Positions 7,378 to 16,459 are shown, counted from the stretch's first letter. The stretch is DNA of 34,621 nucleotides from Ascidiaceihabitans sp. (GCA_023301665.1 JALZUL010000197.1:1-34621); one strand, 5' to 3'. The notes: generated by a model not told the origin, from the sequence alone. Numbers and translations: made by a program.

Positions 7378-7842
7378 ATGGATTTTGCAAAACTTCTCAA
7401 GCCGGAGGCTGTCAAAGTGTTGACTTCGGCTTCCAGCAAGAAACGTTTACTGCATGCTATCAGTGAACTGGTGAGCGGGGCTTATGGCCTCGACACTGGG
7501 CATGTAATCGAATCCCTTACTGCTCGCGAAGCGCTAGGGCCCACAGGCGTGGGCCACGGCGTGGCTTTGCCACATGCACGTATCGCAGGTTTAGATCACG
7601 TAGTCGGCGCATTTGTTTTGCTAGACCGGCCAGTGGATTTTGACGCTGTTGATCGCCAACCTATTGATATTGCGTTTGGCTTGTTCGCGCCTGAAAATGC
7701 GGGCGTCGAGCACCTAAAAGCGCTCGCATTGGTATCGCGGACCCTTCGCGACTCAGCAATCCGCGCGAAACTGCGCGCTAACCCAGACCCTGCAACGCTC
7801 TATGCGATTCTTGCTGAAACACAAAACAGCCAAGCGGCCTAA
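7378..7842 (+). CDS. ptsN: Nitrogen-related PTS enzyme IIA (PtsN / EIIA-Ntr)
   Basis: Regulatory phosphotransferase protein that accepts phosphate from NPr in the PTS-Ntr chain and controls potassium, nitrogen and envelope functions instead of moving sugar. The 154-residue PTS EIIA type-2 domain carries the phospho-acceptor histidine H66 in GVALPHARIAGL and the usual E-E-AREALGPTGVGHG stretch before it. It follows hpf closely, the common order in proteobacteria. The TAA stop lies inside a 20-base palindrome that also holds the stop of the convergent sulfotransferase gene. Confidence 0.95.
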   Translation: MDFAKLLKPEAVKVLTSASSKKRLLHAISELVSGAYGLDTGHVIESLTAREALGPTGVGHGVALPHARIAGLDHVVGAFVLLDRPVDFDAVDRQPIDIAFGLFAPENAGVEHLKALALVSRTLRDSAIRAKLRANPDPATLYAILAETQNSQAA

Positions 7843-7858
7843 AGCGTCGACGCTTTAG
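7839..7858. terminator. Bidirectional palindrome between ptsN and the sulfotransferase
   Basis: CTAAAGCGTC followed by GACGCTTTAG is a perfect 20-base palindrome. It contains the ptsN stop (7840-7842) and, on the other strand, the sulfotransferase stop (7857-7855). It could fold in either transcript as a compact 3'-end hairpin (8 pairs with a TCGA loop). There is no clear U-tract on either side, so true intrinsic termination is not certain. Confidence 0.55.
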
Positions 7859-9279
7859 CGCCAGCTATCAAAACCAAACATCATGTAATCGCGTTGGTAC
7901 GCACTTTGCGCAGCTTTTTCGATTTCTGAATCGTAAATCTCTGCCAACATGAATGGGGCGTCGTCTTGGTTTTCGCCCAGCGCGATAGGACCCTGGTGTC
8001 CAATCTGCTCAAGCAATTGCGGAAGTTCTACAGCCAAATCCTCTTCCCGAATGACACGATCAGGAAGTGCAAATTCACCAAATCCTTCTAGAGATTGAGC
8101 CTGTGCACACCAAGTAGCATCAATCCGTATCGCTGTTTGTCCAGAGAGGTTGGCTTTCAAAAAGGTTAGGAAAGCTAAAAAGGCGGTGCGATGCGCTATG
8201 CGGTCATAACTAGAATCGGGCATGGTCTCGGGGATAGGTATCCCGTATCGCCGACGCAGGGTTTGACGTAAGCCTGTATAACTGTGCTTATCCGTACTTA
8301 AGATATGACGGCAAAATGCAAAGTGCGCCCGCGCCACAGGGTGACGCAGAACAGTAAAGCTACGATGCCCCTTATTCTTGCGCTTCCATTGGCGAAGCTC
8401 TTTTTGAGAGAACTTTTTTAGCAAATCCGAACGCTTTACGTTATCGACAAGAGCCAACCAATCCAAGATTTGGGTTTCTGGCCCGCCACGCATCGGTAAG
8501 TACATCAACGGAGCATGAGCTGCCGCGACATAGGTCGGTACACTTGGGCCACGCCGCGGCTCGAAATTGGGCGTTCTATTGAGATTGAACCGATCGAGTC
8601 CAGCAAGCACGGCTTCCATCTGGTCAAAGTTTTTAACCTTGTCAGAGATTGGGCTAGGGTTTTGACGCTTGAGGTTTTTATTCAGGCTTTCTAAATCCTC
8701 GTCGACACCCAAAAACCGCGCCAGTCCGTTCATCACTGCGACGCTCTGGAGGTCGTCATAAGATACATAAAATCCAGTTTGTCCGCTGGTCTGAAGCGCG
8801 TTCAGCAACTCAAGTTGAAAGCCTTGTAGTTTGTCCAAATGATCGGAAAACTCCACCTCATCAAAGGTCGCTTTTCCGTCTTTGCGAGCTTTGACATCTG
8901 TCAATTTCCACTGCCCTGTCTCTTGAGCGATTTTCCACGAAACGTAGCTATCCACAGGGTTGCGGGTCAAAATTATCTTTGCGCACTTTGGATCATTCAA
9001 ACACTCATCCAAAATCCGAGGGTCATGATCGTGAAAATACCGAAAACCGCCAATACCTGACGGTTGATGCTTTATCTGGCGTAGCAAAACAAAAGGATCT
9101 GCATCTCGCGTATCTTGAGAGATACCTAAAATTTCTGCCTGATTGGGATAGCCCAAGAAATGCGGGTTAAACGCCTCCCCATGACAATCGATGCCGTCAA
9201 AAGCATTAAGGTTTGTCTCTAGAAAGTTGGATCCCGTCCGCATCTCAGCAAACACTATAAAATAGTCAAACGTAGCCAT
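7855..9279 (-). CDS. NodH-like PAPS-dependent sulfotransferase with a second degenerate half
   Basis: A 474-residue cytosolic sulfotransferase expected to move sulfate from PAPS to a carbohydrate or lipid-linked sugar. The N-terminal half has both PAPS sites: 5'-phosphosulfate loop RTGSNFLE (14-21) and 3'-phosphate site LTRNPVDSYVSW (104-115). This half resembles the Stf0/NodH group. The C-terminal half (about 245-474) has a second 3'-phosphate-like segment, FTVLRHPVARAHFAF (308-322), but no matching P-loop, so it may be a degenerate or acceptor-binding partner domain. It is the last gene of the minus-strand glycan cluster, three bases after the GT14 gene. The acceptor is unknown. The ATG at 9279 immediately precedes the conserved N-terminus. 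Confidence 0.85.
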   Translation of the reverse strand: MATFDYFIVFAEMRTGSNFLETNLNAFDGIDCHGEAFNPHFLGYPNQAEILGISQDTRDADPFVLLRQIKHQPSGIGGFRYFHDHDPRILDECLNDPKCAKIILTRNPVDSYVSWKIAQETGQWKLTDVKARKDGKATFDEVEFSDHLDKLQGFQLELLNALQTSGQTGFYVSYDDLQSVAVMNGLARFLGVDEDLESLNKNLKRQNPSPISDKVKNFDQMEAVLAGLDRFNLNRTPNFEPRRGPSVPTYVAAAHAPLMYLPMRGGPETQILDWLALVDNVKRSDLLKKFSQKELRQWKRKNKGHRSFTVLRHPVARAHFAFCRHILSTDKHSYTGLRQTLRRRYGIPIPETMPDSSYDRIAHRTAFLAFLTFLKANLSGQTAIRIDATWCAQAQSLEGFGEFALPDRVIREEDLAVELPQLLEQIGHQGPIALGENQDDAPFMLAEIYDSEIEKAAQSAYQRDYMMFGFDSWR

Positions 9280-9282
9280 GAA

Positions 9283-10980
9283 TTATTGCACCAAATAAGG
9301 TTTTCGAGGTGGAGAATTGGGTGTCTCACCTACACGGTCTGTTGGAAAATCACCCATCAAATGGGGATGCATCCCTTGGTTTTTGAGATTCTGAAGAAAC
9401 TGACCAAATCCGCCGAGGTCTACCATTTTCGGGACCTCTGCTATGCGATGAACTTGTGTTGGGCCGATTTCATCGAGAATACCTTGAAGCGGTTCCATTG
9501 GAGCTTCAATAAACTCAGCCATACTCCAAATTCTAACACGGGCTTTCGCAAAAGGAGATCTCAGAATCTTAAGGTGATCGTTCTCGATCTTCTGCAATTC
9601 AGCAGCTTGCTTTCGAATATCCATAAAGTTCAGGTTGGAACGAAAAAGCGGGACAGCCCATGCCCCACTTATCACCGAAACCTGCGCGTTATGATCTTTT
9701 GCGACCCGCCAATTGATATCCTGGTTATCTGCAGGGCCAAATTGATAGCACTGCCGCTCACCACGGGTGTTCCAAATCAAGTTCGTAAGAAACGCGCCAG
9801 GGTTATAATCTCGGGCTTCAGCGCTATCGCTTAACCCGCCATGAATAGTGGTGTGACCCGATGCGTAATGCACCCGATCTTGGGCAAACAAGTGACCATG
9901 CACACGTGTTCCCGTCGCCTTTGCCAGCCAAGGTTCAAAATTCTCAAAAAGCTCACTAAAGCCATGAAAGACTGAATAAGGCGCTGCCGTTACACCGTTT
10001 TCCCAATCTTCATTTGGAAACCGGCTTTGCATATACAAACCGGGTCGGCCGCGTGTTCTCCGCTCAACCGCTTTGGCGAAAATACGGTCAATTTTTCCCG
10101 GGTTCGGTTCGGTTCGTTTCATCGCACCCGCAAGGTCGGTCAGAAACGCATCGTAAAGCCGATTGGCATGAGGCCAAATCTTACGAGCAACAAAACAATC
10201 TGAGCGGCGCAACAACTGCAAGTGATCATCATAGAAAATATGCGGCTTGCCTTGGAAGTCGAACTTGCTAAGCGTCAAAGAGCGGCTCTCAATATTCGTA
10301 GAATATTGACGCGATAACGTCTGGAAATAACTCTCATCGGGAATCCAAACCTGTTTGAAATAGCGATCATAGTCGGCTCTATCAGGGTCTTGTAAAATCG
10401 CGGACAGGGTTTGACGGGTAAGGCACCACCACTGACTTCCCATATGGGGAACCAACCCATTCGGGATCCGCCGTTTGAGGCGCAGCGCACGTTGCAATTG
10501 CACGTACCTGTCAAAAAGGAAGCGCTTTTTTTTCCACGAGAATGGAAACCGAAGGACGAACCGTTCTTGATCCAAACCACCAACGGTCCAAGGGACGTCT
10601 GCTGTCGTTGCGCTTTCAATAAAGTCTGTGCGTGGACGCTCTTCGAGATATTCGATGAGCTCTTCAACTGGGCGCAGAGGAAGGCAAGACCCAGATGCCA
10701 AATACACATGCCTCACAAACGAGTAGTTTTTTAACATTTGTTCCGAGGCCGCTTGCGACGCCGCAACAATGCCCCATGTGCCCCATTCACACCGGTGGCG
10801 CGTGGAAAATTCGACACTTGGAACATCAGACAACGACGAAACAAAGGCGTTGTACGTTTTGCGATCGACTATTTTATCGACATGGATGACAACGGGACAA
10901 CCACCAGAGGCCCAGTGACGTGCCGCTTGCTCAGCGCGATCTAACGCGGTGTGAACCAACATGACGATCCCAACACTCAT
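9283..10980 (-). CDS. GT14-type (core-2/I-branching) beta-1,6-N-acetylglucosaminyltransferase-like protein
   Basis: Predicted glycosyltransferase of 565 residues. The first ~285 residues look like the GT14/branch family: GIVMLVHTALDRAEQAARHW, then VVIHVDK, the HVYLASGSCLPLRPVEELIEYL core, GSQWWCLTRQT and WIPDESYFQTL. The C-terminal ~280 residues, with GTRVHGHLFAQDRVHYASGH and a Trp-rich segment, I do not recognise; they may be an additional catalytic or acceptor domain. The start is ATG 10980, not the TTG at 10986, because it overlaps the upstream gene's stop as ATGA. It ends three bases before the sulfotransferase, so the two products likely act on the same glycan. The exact sugar is not known. 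Confidence 0.8.
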   Translation of the reverse strand: MSVGIVMLVHTALDRAEQAARHWASGGCPVVIHVDKIVDRKTYNAFVSSLSDVPSVEFSTRHRCEWGTWGIVAASQAASEQMLKNYSFVRHVYLASGSCLPLRPVEELIEYLEERPRTDFIESATTADVPWTVGGLDQERFVLRFPFSWKKKRFLFDRYVQLQRALRLKRRIPNGLVPHMGSQWWCLTRQTLSAILQDPDRADYDRYFKQVWIPDESYFQTLSRQYSTNIESRSLTLSKFDFQGKPHIFYDDHLQLLRRSDCFVARKIWPHANRLYDAFLTDLAGAMKRTEPNPGKIDRIFAKAVERRTRGRPGLYMQSRFPNEDWENGVTAAPYSVFHGFSELFENFEPWLAKATGTRVHGHLFAQDRVHYASGHTTIHGGLSDSAEARDYNPGAFLTNLIWNTRGERQCYQFGPADNQDINWRVAKDHNAQVSVISGAWAVPLFRSNLNFMDIRKQAAELQKIENDHLKILRSPFAKARVRIWSMAEFIEAPMEPLQGILDEIGPTQVHRIAEVPKMVDLGGFGQFLQNLKNQGMHPHLMGDFPTDRVGETPNSPPRKPYLVQ

Positions 10981-12002
10981 GCCCAATTCCCTTTAGACAT
11001 AAGGCCAAGAATCTCAAGCTGGCGCCAGTTAATGTATTTCTCAGACCACTTGCACCAAAGCTCAGGGTCGTCTTTCATGCTTTCGGCATAAGCCTTATAT
11101 TCAATGGAGGCCGAGTAGTGTTGACCACGGCTTAACTCTTCCGCAGCTTTTGCCGAAAAAGTATCCAAGAATTTAGTGTGTAGCAAAACACCACTGGCTT
11201 TTTCGCCGCCCCACTCATCATAAACTTGGTTCAACCCACGAGGCAGCAGCATATGTGTTGAGCTCACATATGCGTACTTTTTGTCCCATTTCACCAACGG
11301 AATTTTATTTAAAGCAGGTGCTTGTTCTGGCTTATCCCCAAAAAACATCCGAGAGCGTGGCCCGCCCTGAATCCACAAGTTCCCAAACCGCTTATTGCGC
11401 GACATCGTATAATTTCCACTGTCGAACCAGTTCGCAATCTCAAGTGGGTTTTGACCAGATTGATATGGATTATCATCCAAACGACCTTTTGGGTACATAT
11501 CCAGAAGCATCGTACTAAAGGATTTAATGCTAGATGCATCCAGCCAATCCGTGAGCGCACGCAAAGGCCGCGTGTCACAGAACGGATAAACCAGAAACTC
11601 ATCCGGATCTAAAACCAACGCCCAGTGACCATGGGCGTATTTCATTTGCAACCAGTTCAACCAATCTACACCAAAACGCGACCGTTTGTAGCTTGCACTG
11701 GTATGCCAAACTGAAACATCGGCCTGATCAGCCAGGTAATCTAGAGATCCATCAGTGCTGTCATTGTCCACGAAAAAGAAATGATTCACACCCATCTCGC
11801 GATAGTACTGAAGGAAGTAAGGAAGCCGTACCTTTTCATTCCTCAGAGTGCAAAACATCAAGATGTCGTCTTCACGGATATTTTCAGTGCGGTCAGCAAC
11901 GCGCGACAACTCTCGACGCTTACGAAACGCACGAATGCGCCAACGCTTACGCTGAAGCCTCAGTCGGTATGACTGCCAAACACCCAAAATTTTCCCTTTC
12001 AA
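10977..12002 (-). CDS. Glycosyltransferase, GT2/GT92-like, with DPDEF motif
   Basis: A 341-residue predicted GT-A-fold transferase. After a very basic N-terminal stretch (residues 10-32, many Arg and Lys) it has DDILMFCTLRNEKVRLPYFLQYYREMGV, then FFFVDNDSTDGS and the metal-binding LDPDEFLVYP (D132/D134), the signature of the Glyco_tranf_2_4 group. The first in-frame codon after a stop is TTG at 12002, with GGTGA five bases upstream; no ATG is available nearby, so I accept TTG. It overlaps the GT14 gene by four bases and sits in the middle of the glycan cluster. The sugar donor and linkage cannot be told from sequence. Confidence 0.82.
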   Translation of the reverse strand: MKGKILGVWQSYRLRLQRKRWRIRAFRKRRELSRVADRTENIREDDILMFCTLRNEKVRLPYFLQYYREMGVNHFFFVDNDSTDGSLDYLADQADVSVWHTSASYKRSRFGVDWLNWLQMKYAHGHWALVLDPDEFLVYPFCDTRPLRALTDWLDASSIKSFSTMLLDMYPKGRLDDNPYQSGQNPLEIANWFDSGNYTMSRNKRFGNLWIQGGPRSRMFFGDKPEQAPALNKIPLVKWDKKYAYVSSTHMLLPRGLNQVYDEWGGEKASGVLLHTKFLDTFSAKAAEELSRGQHYSASIEYKAYAESMKDDPELWCKWSEKYINWRQLEILGLMSKGNWA

Positions 12003-12032
12003 TCGTCACCAGAACAACCTGACAATGCGCTA

Positions 12033-13262
12033 TCAAATCGAGTTTAACACGACCTTGAAATGATCGCTCCAATTTGATGGAGTAAAACACCCCTGTCTGC
12101 GCGATTGAGGATCGGTCAAGGCCAACTCTTTCACTTTATCTTTCCACAGATAACTATCAGAAACCGTTGCGTAAACGGGAATATCACCTAGTATTTCCCT
12201 TATTACTTCTAAATCGTTGCACAAAATCGGCACCCCTAGCGCTGCGGCCTCTACCATTGGTAGACCAAAGCCCTCAGCATGAGACGGAAACAACAACCCC
12301 CGCGATCCTTGAAGCAAAGAAGCGATAGATGAATCGTCCAAATCGCTTCGTTCAAAAATCAGTGAGTCGCTCTTTACACCATCCAAACGCTTAAAAACCG
12401 CTTCATTGTTCCAACCACGTGCGCCACAAATGTGTAATTCAGGGGCACCCGCCCCCAAATCGTCCCAGATATCTAGTAAAAAGGCATGGTTTTTACGTGG
12501 CTCAATTGTGCTAAGGCAAACAAAATACGGCTTCTCAGGAAGGGCAAAAGCGTCATCGACAACCGCCAAGTCTGTTCCCAAATGAGAAACAATCCCACGA
12601 GGTATCGAACCCCATTTTATCAAATGAGCCTCACATCGTTTTTGTGTGTCGGCTGAATTGTAGATTATGAAATCCGCGTATTTCTGGACTCTTTTCAGCT
12701 TTGCCTCAAAAACGTCGACAGTCCCCGGGCGCTGAAAATGGGGGTAATCAAGCGGTATAACATCGTGAACCATTACCGAAATGCGTGCCGATAGTGCGCT
12801 GCGCATTGTATCCAAAACGCGCTCTGTCAGGTTGCTGTGGCCGACATTCACATACGAGGTTTGAGGTGGCAAATTACGCGTCAATAACTTGTAAAGATTC
12901 CTGGGTAATGACCGGTCAACGGACAACCGGCGCGCTTGCGACAATGCCTGGCGTTGTACTTTTGTTAGCCCTCTTGGCACACGAGAGAGGATATCTATCT
13001 GCTCGAATTTCTGTACATCTGAAAGCTGCGCTTCGATTTGATACAAACCATCCTGATCAAGCAGAAGGTACCCAAATGTTGTACGCACCAGCCCAAAAAC
13101 AGGTTCCGGCTCAGTTAAGAGCCCTCGTAAATATGCCATTTCAACGCGGTCAACACCTGTCAAAAAGCGACCCGCACGCCTGATCAGGCGCGTGATATCC
13201 AGTAAACGGGCTGGAGGCCGACTACTTTGAATAGTGGCCTGTTTGGTGCCATCGCCAAGCAT
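12033..13262 (-). CDS. Glycosyltransferase family 4 (group 1)
   Basis: A 409-residue GT-B-fold transferase. The C-terminal domain shows FVCLSTIEPRKNHAFLLDIW, the common GT4 start of the nucleotide-binding half, and SHAEGFGLPMVEAAALGVPILCND, the EX7E donor-binding motif. The N-terminal half carries VMVHDVIPLDYPHF, also seen in mannosyltransferase-type GT4 enzymes. The ATG start lies 41 bases inside the end of galE. No better start is near, so the overlap seems real and suggests coupling. The protein would add one sugar during assembly of the cluster's polysaccharide; its specificity is not known. Confidence 0.88.
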   Translation of the reverse strand: MLGDGTKQATIQSSRPPARLLDITRLIRRAGRFLTGVDRVEMAYLRGLLTEPEPVFGLVRTTFGYLLLDQDGLYQIEAQLSDVQKFEQIDILSRVPRGLTKVQRQALSQARRLSVDRSLPRNLYKLLTRNLPPQTSYVNVGHSNLTERVLDTMRSALSARISVMVHDVIPLDYPHFQRPGTVDVFEAKLKRVQKYADFIIYNSADTQKRCEAHLIKWGSIPRGIVSHLGTDLAVVDDAFALPEKPYFVCLSTIEPRKNHAFLLDIWDDLGAGAPELHICGARGWNNEAVFKRLDGVKSDSLIFERSDLDDSSIASLLQGSRGLLFPSHAEGFGLPMVEAAALGVPILCNDLEVIREILGDIPVYATVSDSYLWKDKVKELALTDPQSRRQGCFTPSNWSDHFKVVLNSI

Positions 13263-14208
13263 CAGAAATCATCGTCTCCAAATTTGAGCGTGTTGGAGTC
13301 CAACCCAGCTCTTTAACTGCGCGCGAGGACCCTGAAACAAGTTTTGTGCAATCACCAGCACGGCGTGCACCTTCTGTAAACGGTACTTCGCGATTGGTCA
13401 CACCACGAGAATGTTCGATTACCTCTCGAACAGAGAACCCTGACCCCGTCCCAAGGTTAAATGTCCGGCTCCCTTTGCCATCTTGCAGCCATTTCAAACC
13501 TAGAACATGGGCATCAACCAGATCGCAGACGTGAACATAATCACGGATACAGGTTCCATCAGGCGTATCGTAATCCGTCCCGAAAATAGTAAGCCCATCC
13601 CGTTTTCCATCAATCGCATCAAGCATAAGTGGGATCAGATGTGTCTCAGGTTGATGGAATTCTCCAACTTCACCGGCAGGATCAGCACCCGCGACATTGA
13701 AATACCGGAAAATGACATGTTCGAGGCCATTAGACGCTTCAAAATCGCGTAGCATCTCCTCGATCGCCCGCTTGGACGCACCATAAGGGTTTATCGGATA
13801 CTGCGCGCTACCCTCATCAAGGACAACATTGTCTTGATCGCCGTAAGTTGCACAAGTACTTGAGAAAACAAAGCTCTTACAACCCGACGCAATAGTAGCT
13901 TCTATCAATTCTAGTGAGCCGCTGACATTGTTACGCCAGTACTTTCCTGGTTCGGACATACTTTCGCCAACTTGCGAAAGCGCGGCAAAATGCATGACAG
14001 CAACTGGCGCATATTTTTCAAAAACGCTGTCTAAACGCTTCCGGTCTAAAAGATCACCCTTTTCGAAAGGTCCGAACTTGACCGCGTCTTCCCAGCCTGT
14101 TGTCAAACTATCGTAGGTAACGGGAACAAATCCTGCTTCCCGCAGAGCCTTGCAGGCGTGCGAGCCGATATATCCAGCACCACCTGTAACCAAGACATTT
14201 TGAGACAT
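13222..14208 (-). CDS. galE: UDP-glucose 4-epimerase
   Basis: Interconverts UDP-glucose and UDP-galactose in the cytosol, using bound NAD. The 328-residue SDR protein has the Rossmann motif VTGGAGYIGSHACKAL (7-22), the catalytic S-T-C and Y-x3-K pattern (FSSTCATYG, then NPYGASKRAIEE) and the family segment RYFNVAGADPAGEVGE. It starts one base after the galU stop and runs 41 bases into the GT4 gene, so galU and galE form one unit supplying UDP-glucose and UDP-galactose to the neighbouring transferases. Confidence 0.96.
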   Translation of the reverse strand: MSQNVLVTGGAGYIGSHACKALREAGFVPVTYDSLTTGWEDAVKFGPFEKGDLLDRKRLDSVFEKYAPVAVMHFAALSQVGESMSEPGKYWRNNVSGSLELIEATIASGCKSFVFSSTCATYGDQDNVVLDEGSAQYPINPYGASKRAIEEMLRDFEASNGLEHVIFRYFNVAGADPAGEVGEFHQPETHLIPLMLDAIDGKRDGLTIFGTDYDTPDGTCIRDYVHVCDLVDAHVLGLKWLQDGKGSRTFNLGTGSGFSVREVIEHSRGVTNREVPFTEGARRAGDCTKLVSGSSRAVKELGWTPTRSNLETMISDAWRWHQTGHYSK

Positions 14209-14209
14209 A

Positions 14210-15106
14210 TTATTTTACCGTCTTGCTCAGAGAAGGCGCCAGTTCCATCAAGAATTCAGACAAATCTTCTTGCAATTCTGGGCGGGCCAAAGCGAATGAA
14301 ACCGTCGCTCTCAAAAAGCCTGATTTAGAACCACAATCGAAGCGCTCACCTTTAAAACGATACCCAAAAACTGGGTTATCTTGTTCAATTTCCGCGGCAA
14401 TCGCGTCAGTCAATTGAATTTCGCCACCAGCGCCGGACTTCAATTTATTAAGATTACCTAGAACATTTGGGGAAAGGATATAACGACCGATCACAGCTAA
14501 ATTGGATGGTGCTTCCTCCATTGACGGCTTTTCAACCATACCCTTGACGCTGACCTTGTCCCCAAAATCTTCATTGATATCTAAAACGCCGTATGACGAT
14601 GTCTGCTCGGGAGTAACCTCCATTGCCGCAACCATATTTCCGCCTGTCTCTTCATAGGCATCCACCATCTGTTTCAAACAAGATGTTTCTCCTGCGATAA
14701 CGTCATCAGGTAAAATGACGGCGAAGGGTTCGTTTGCGATAAGGCGGCGTGCGCACCATACAGCATGCCCGAGTCCAAGAGCCCGATGTTGCCGAATGTA
14801 GGCAATTGCACCGCTGTCCATATTAGTGGCTTTCAAGACTTCTAGAAGATCAGTCTTGTCTTTTTTCCGCAATTCTTGCTCCAAGAAAGGAGCATGATCG
14901 AAATAGTCCTCAAGTGCGCCTTTTCCTCGGGACGTCACGAAGATAAATTCTTTAATCCCAGCTTCACGCGCTTCATCGATCGCATATTGAATTAGAGGGC
15001 GATCCACTAAAGTCATAATTTCTTTTGGTACCGATTTGGTAGCAGGTAAAAACCTAGTCCCGAGACCAGCCACCGGAAAAATCGCTTTTGTTACCTTTTT
15101 ACGCAT
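14210..15106 (-). CDS. galU: UTP-glucose-1-phosphate uridylyltransferase
   Basis: Makes UDP-glucose from UTP and glucose-1-phosphate. The 298-residue protein has the nucleotide-binding signature FPVAGLGTRFLPATKSVPKE at the N-terminus, the metal-binding PDD in FAVILPDDVI, VEKP in the middle and GERFDCGSKSGFLRA near the end, all typical of bacterial GalU. The 99-base gap upstream (15107-15205) is the largest inside the glycan cluster, so a promoter of its own is possible, though I see no convincing one. Its product feeds galE and probably the GT genes downstream. Confidence 0.97.
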   Translation of the reverse strand: MRKKVTKAIFPVAGLGTRFLPATKSVPKEIMTLVDRPLIQYAIDEAREAGIKEFIFVTSRGKGALEDYFDHAPFLEQELRKKDKTDLLEVLKATNMDSGAIAYIRQHRALGLGHAVWCARRLIANEPFAVILPDDVIAGETSCLKQMVDAYEETGGNMVAAMEVTPEQTSSYGVLDINEDFGDKVSVKGMVEKPSMEEAPSNLAVIGRYILSPNVLGNLNKLKSGAGGEIQLTDAIAAEIEQDNPVFGYRFKGERFDCGSKSGFLRATVSFALARPELQEDLSEFLMELAPSLSKTVK

Positions 15107-15205
15107 GCCTGATCCTCATCAATACACTGCCCATTCGGGCTAAATTAAACATTTAGGCCAAGGTGATAGACAAAATGGTTGAAATTGCAAGATTGTCTGC
15201 AGATT

Positions 15206-16459
15206 TCAAACATTAACGTCATCACTTTTGCCATTTTCACCACTCAGAAGCCTAACAGCCTTTATCCGTTGTGCTTCAAAATGAACGCGTCTCTTAAATG
15301 ACCAATATTTCAGCAACTTTTGATTACGCAAAGATTTACCAAATAAGCCACCAGTTTGTTCCCAGTAACCTTGCTCGTTAAATGAAACACGATGGAATAA
15401 TGCTGTTGGTGATAAAGAGAGCACCGTTGCTATCGCTCCATGCTGAACCACTTCATTTACATACTTTTGTGTAGCCTTCCTTGATATGGATCGCGAGGCC
15501 CGAAAAACACTGTCCCGTTTGAGTGAAGGAAAGCAAAGAAAAGGTTCTGCACTATCGTCAGGAAATTCCAAAAATGAGCTTTTACGCGTCAGGCCGCTTC
15601 GGTACCCGTCGAACAAACTTTTCATCAGCTCACGAACTGATCTGGGTTCCAGCCCCCCTGAAATCATGTGACGAACCAACCGCTTGCGCTCGTCGGTAAC
15701 CACGTGCTTCCAATGTGTTGACCATGTATTTTTCGCTACGAATTTCCTTTGAAATACGGCCCAACTGGCTCCTATATCAAACAGGTCTTTTGGTACTCGA
15801 TCCGTACGTCTGCGGCGGCTAGAAGCAAACCCGTGATGCACTTGCGCCATTGGAGCAATTGCTGTGATATGTCCAGCTTTAGCCAAACGTACATTCAGAT
15901 CAGTTTCATCAAGATAGAAATGATAAGCACAATCAAATCCGCCAACATCAATTAGGGCGGCCCGTCGCACAGCCATATTGGTGCCTTCTGTTTTAGCAAC
16001 CTGTCCTGATTTCAACCTTAAAACCGTCGGCTTTGTTTCGTCCACAAAATGATCGCTCGCGAAACCCTGCTCGTCCAAAACTCGAGCTTTCCATTGAAAA
16101 CTAATCCCGTTGCGCCCAATGACAAACCCACCAACAACATCAACCTCTGGCTGTTCAAATGGCTCAGTTAGGTAGGTCAACCATGACGGCTCCGGCACGG
16201 CATCATCATCAATAAATGCAACTATTTCGCCTGCGGAATTCTGGATACCCAGATTGCGAGCAATGGAGATATTTGGCTTTTCGAAAAGAACTGTTTTGAT
16301 TTTACCAGCAAATTGCTCAAGTGCTGCCAGTCCATTCTCATCCGAGACGACAACCACTTCAAAATGATTATATTGAAGTTGAGACAACCCCAAAACACAT
16401 CGAAATAAAGCCTCCGGTCGATCGCGGCTTACGACCACAATACTGACCGGAGTCGCCAT
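15206..16459 (-). CDS. Glycosyltransferase family 2 with unknown C-terminal region
   Basis: A 417-residue GT-A transferase. The N-terminal domain (1-~215) has VSIVVVSRDRPEALFRCV, ISIARNLGIQNSAGEIVAFIDDDAVPEPSW with the DDD metal motif at 84-86, and FYLDETDLNVRLAKAGH, where the ED/ETD acid is expected. The last ~190 residues are basic and match nothing I recognise. The longest frame starts at 16528, but that part lies inside the upstream gene; ATG 16459 shares one base with the kdsB-like stop (TGATG) and is followed by the conserved N-terminus, so I chose it. The protein acts with the other transferases of the cluster; its donor is unknown. Confidence 0.87.
   Translation of the reverse strand: MATPVSIVVVSRDRPEALFRCVLGLSQLQYNHFEVVVVSDENGLAALEQFAGKIKTVLFEKPNISIARNLGIQNSAGEIVAFIDDDAVPEPSWLTYLTEPFEQPEVDVVGGFVIGRNGISFQWKARVLDEQGFASDHFVDETKPTVLRLKSGQVAKTEGTNMAVRRAALIDVGGFDCAYHFYLDETDLNVRLAKAGHITAIAPMAQVHHGFASSRRRRTDRVPKDLFDIGASWAVFQRKFVAKNTWSTHWKHVVTDERKRLVRHMISGGLEPRSVRELMKSLFDGYRSGLTRKSSFLEFPDDSAEPFLCFPSLKRDSVFRASRSISRKATQKYVNEVVQHGAIATVLSLSPTALFHRVSFNEQGYWEQTGGLFGKSLRNQKLLKYWSFKRRVHFEAQRIKAVRLLSGENGKSDDVNV

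Noticed and set aside
9286..9834. 182-residue plus-strand open frame opposite the GT14 gene
   Set aside because: It is antisense to a gene with clear family motifs and shows no domain or ribosome site of its own.
15129..15140. GCCC/GGGC mini-hairpin before galU as a terminator
   Set aside because: Only four pairs and no T-run; too weak to call.
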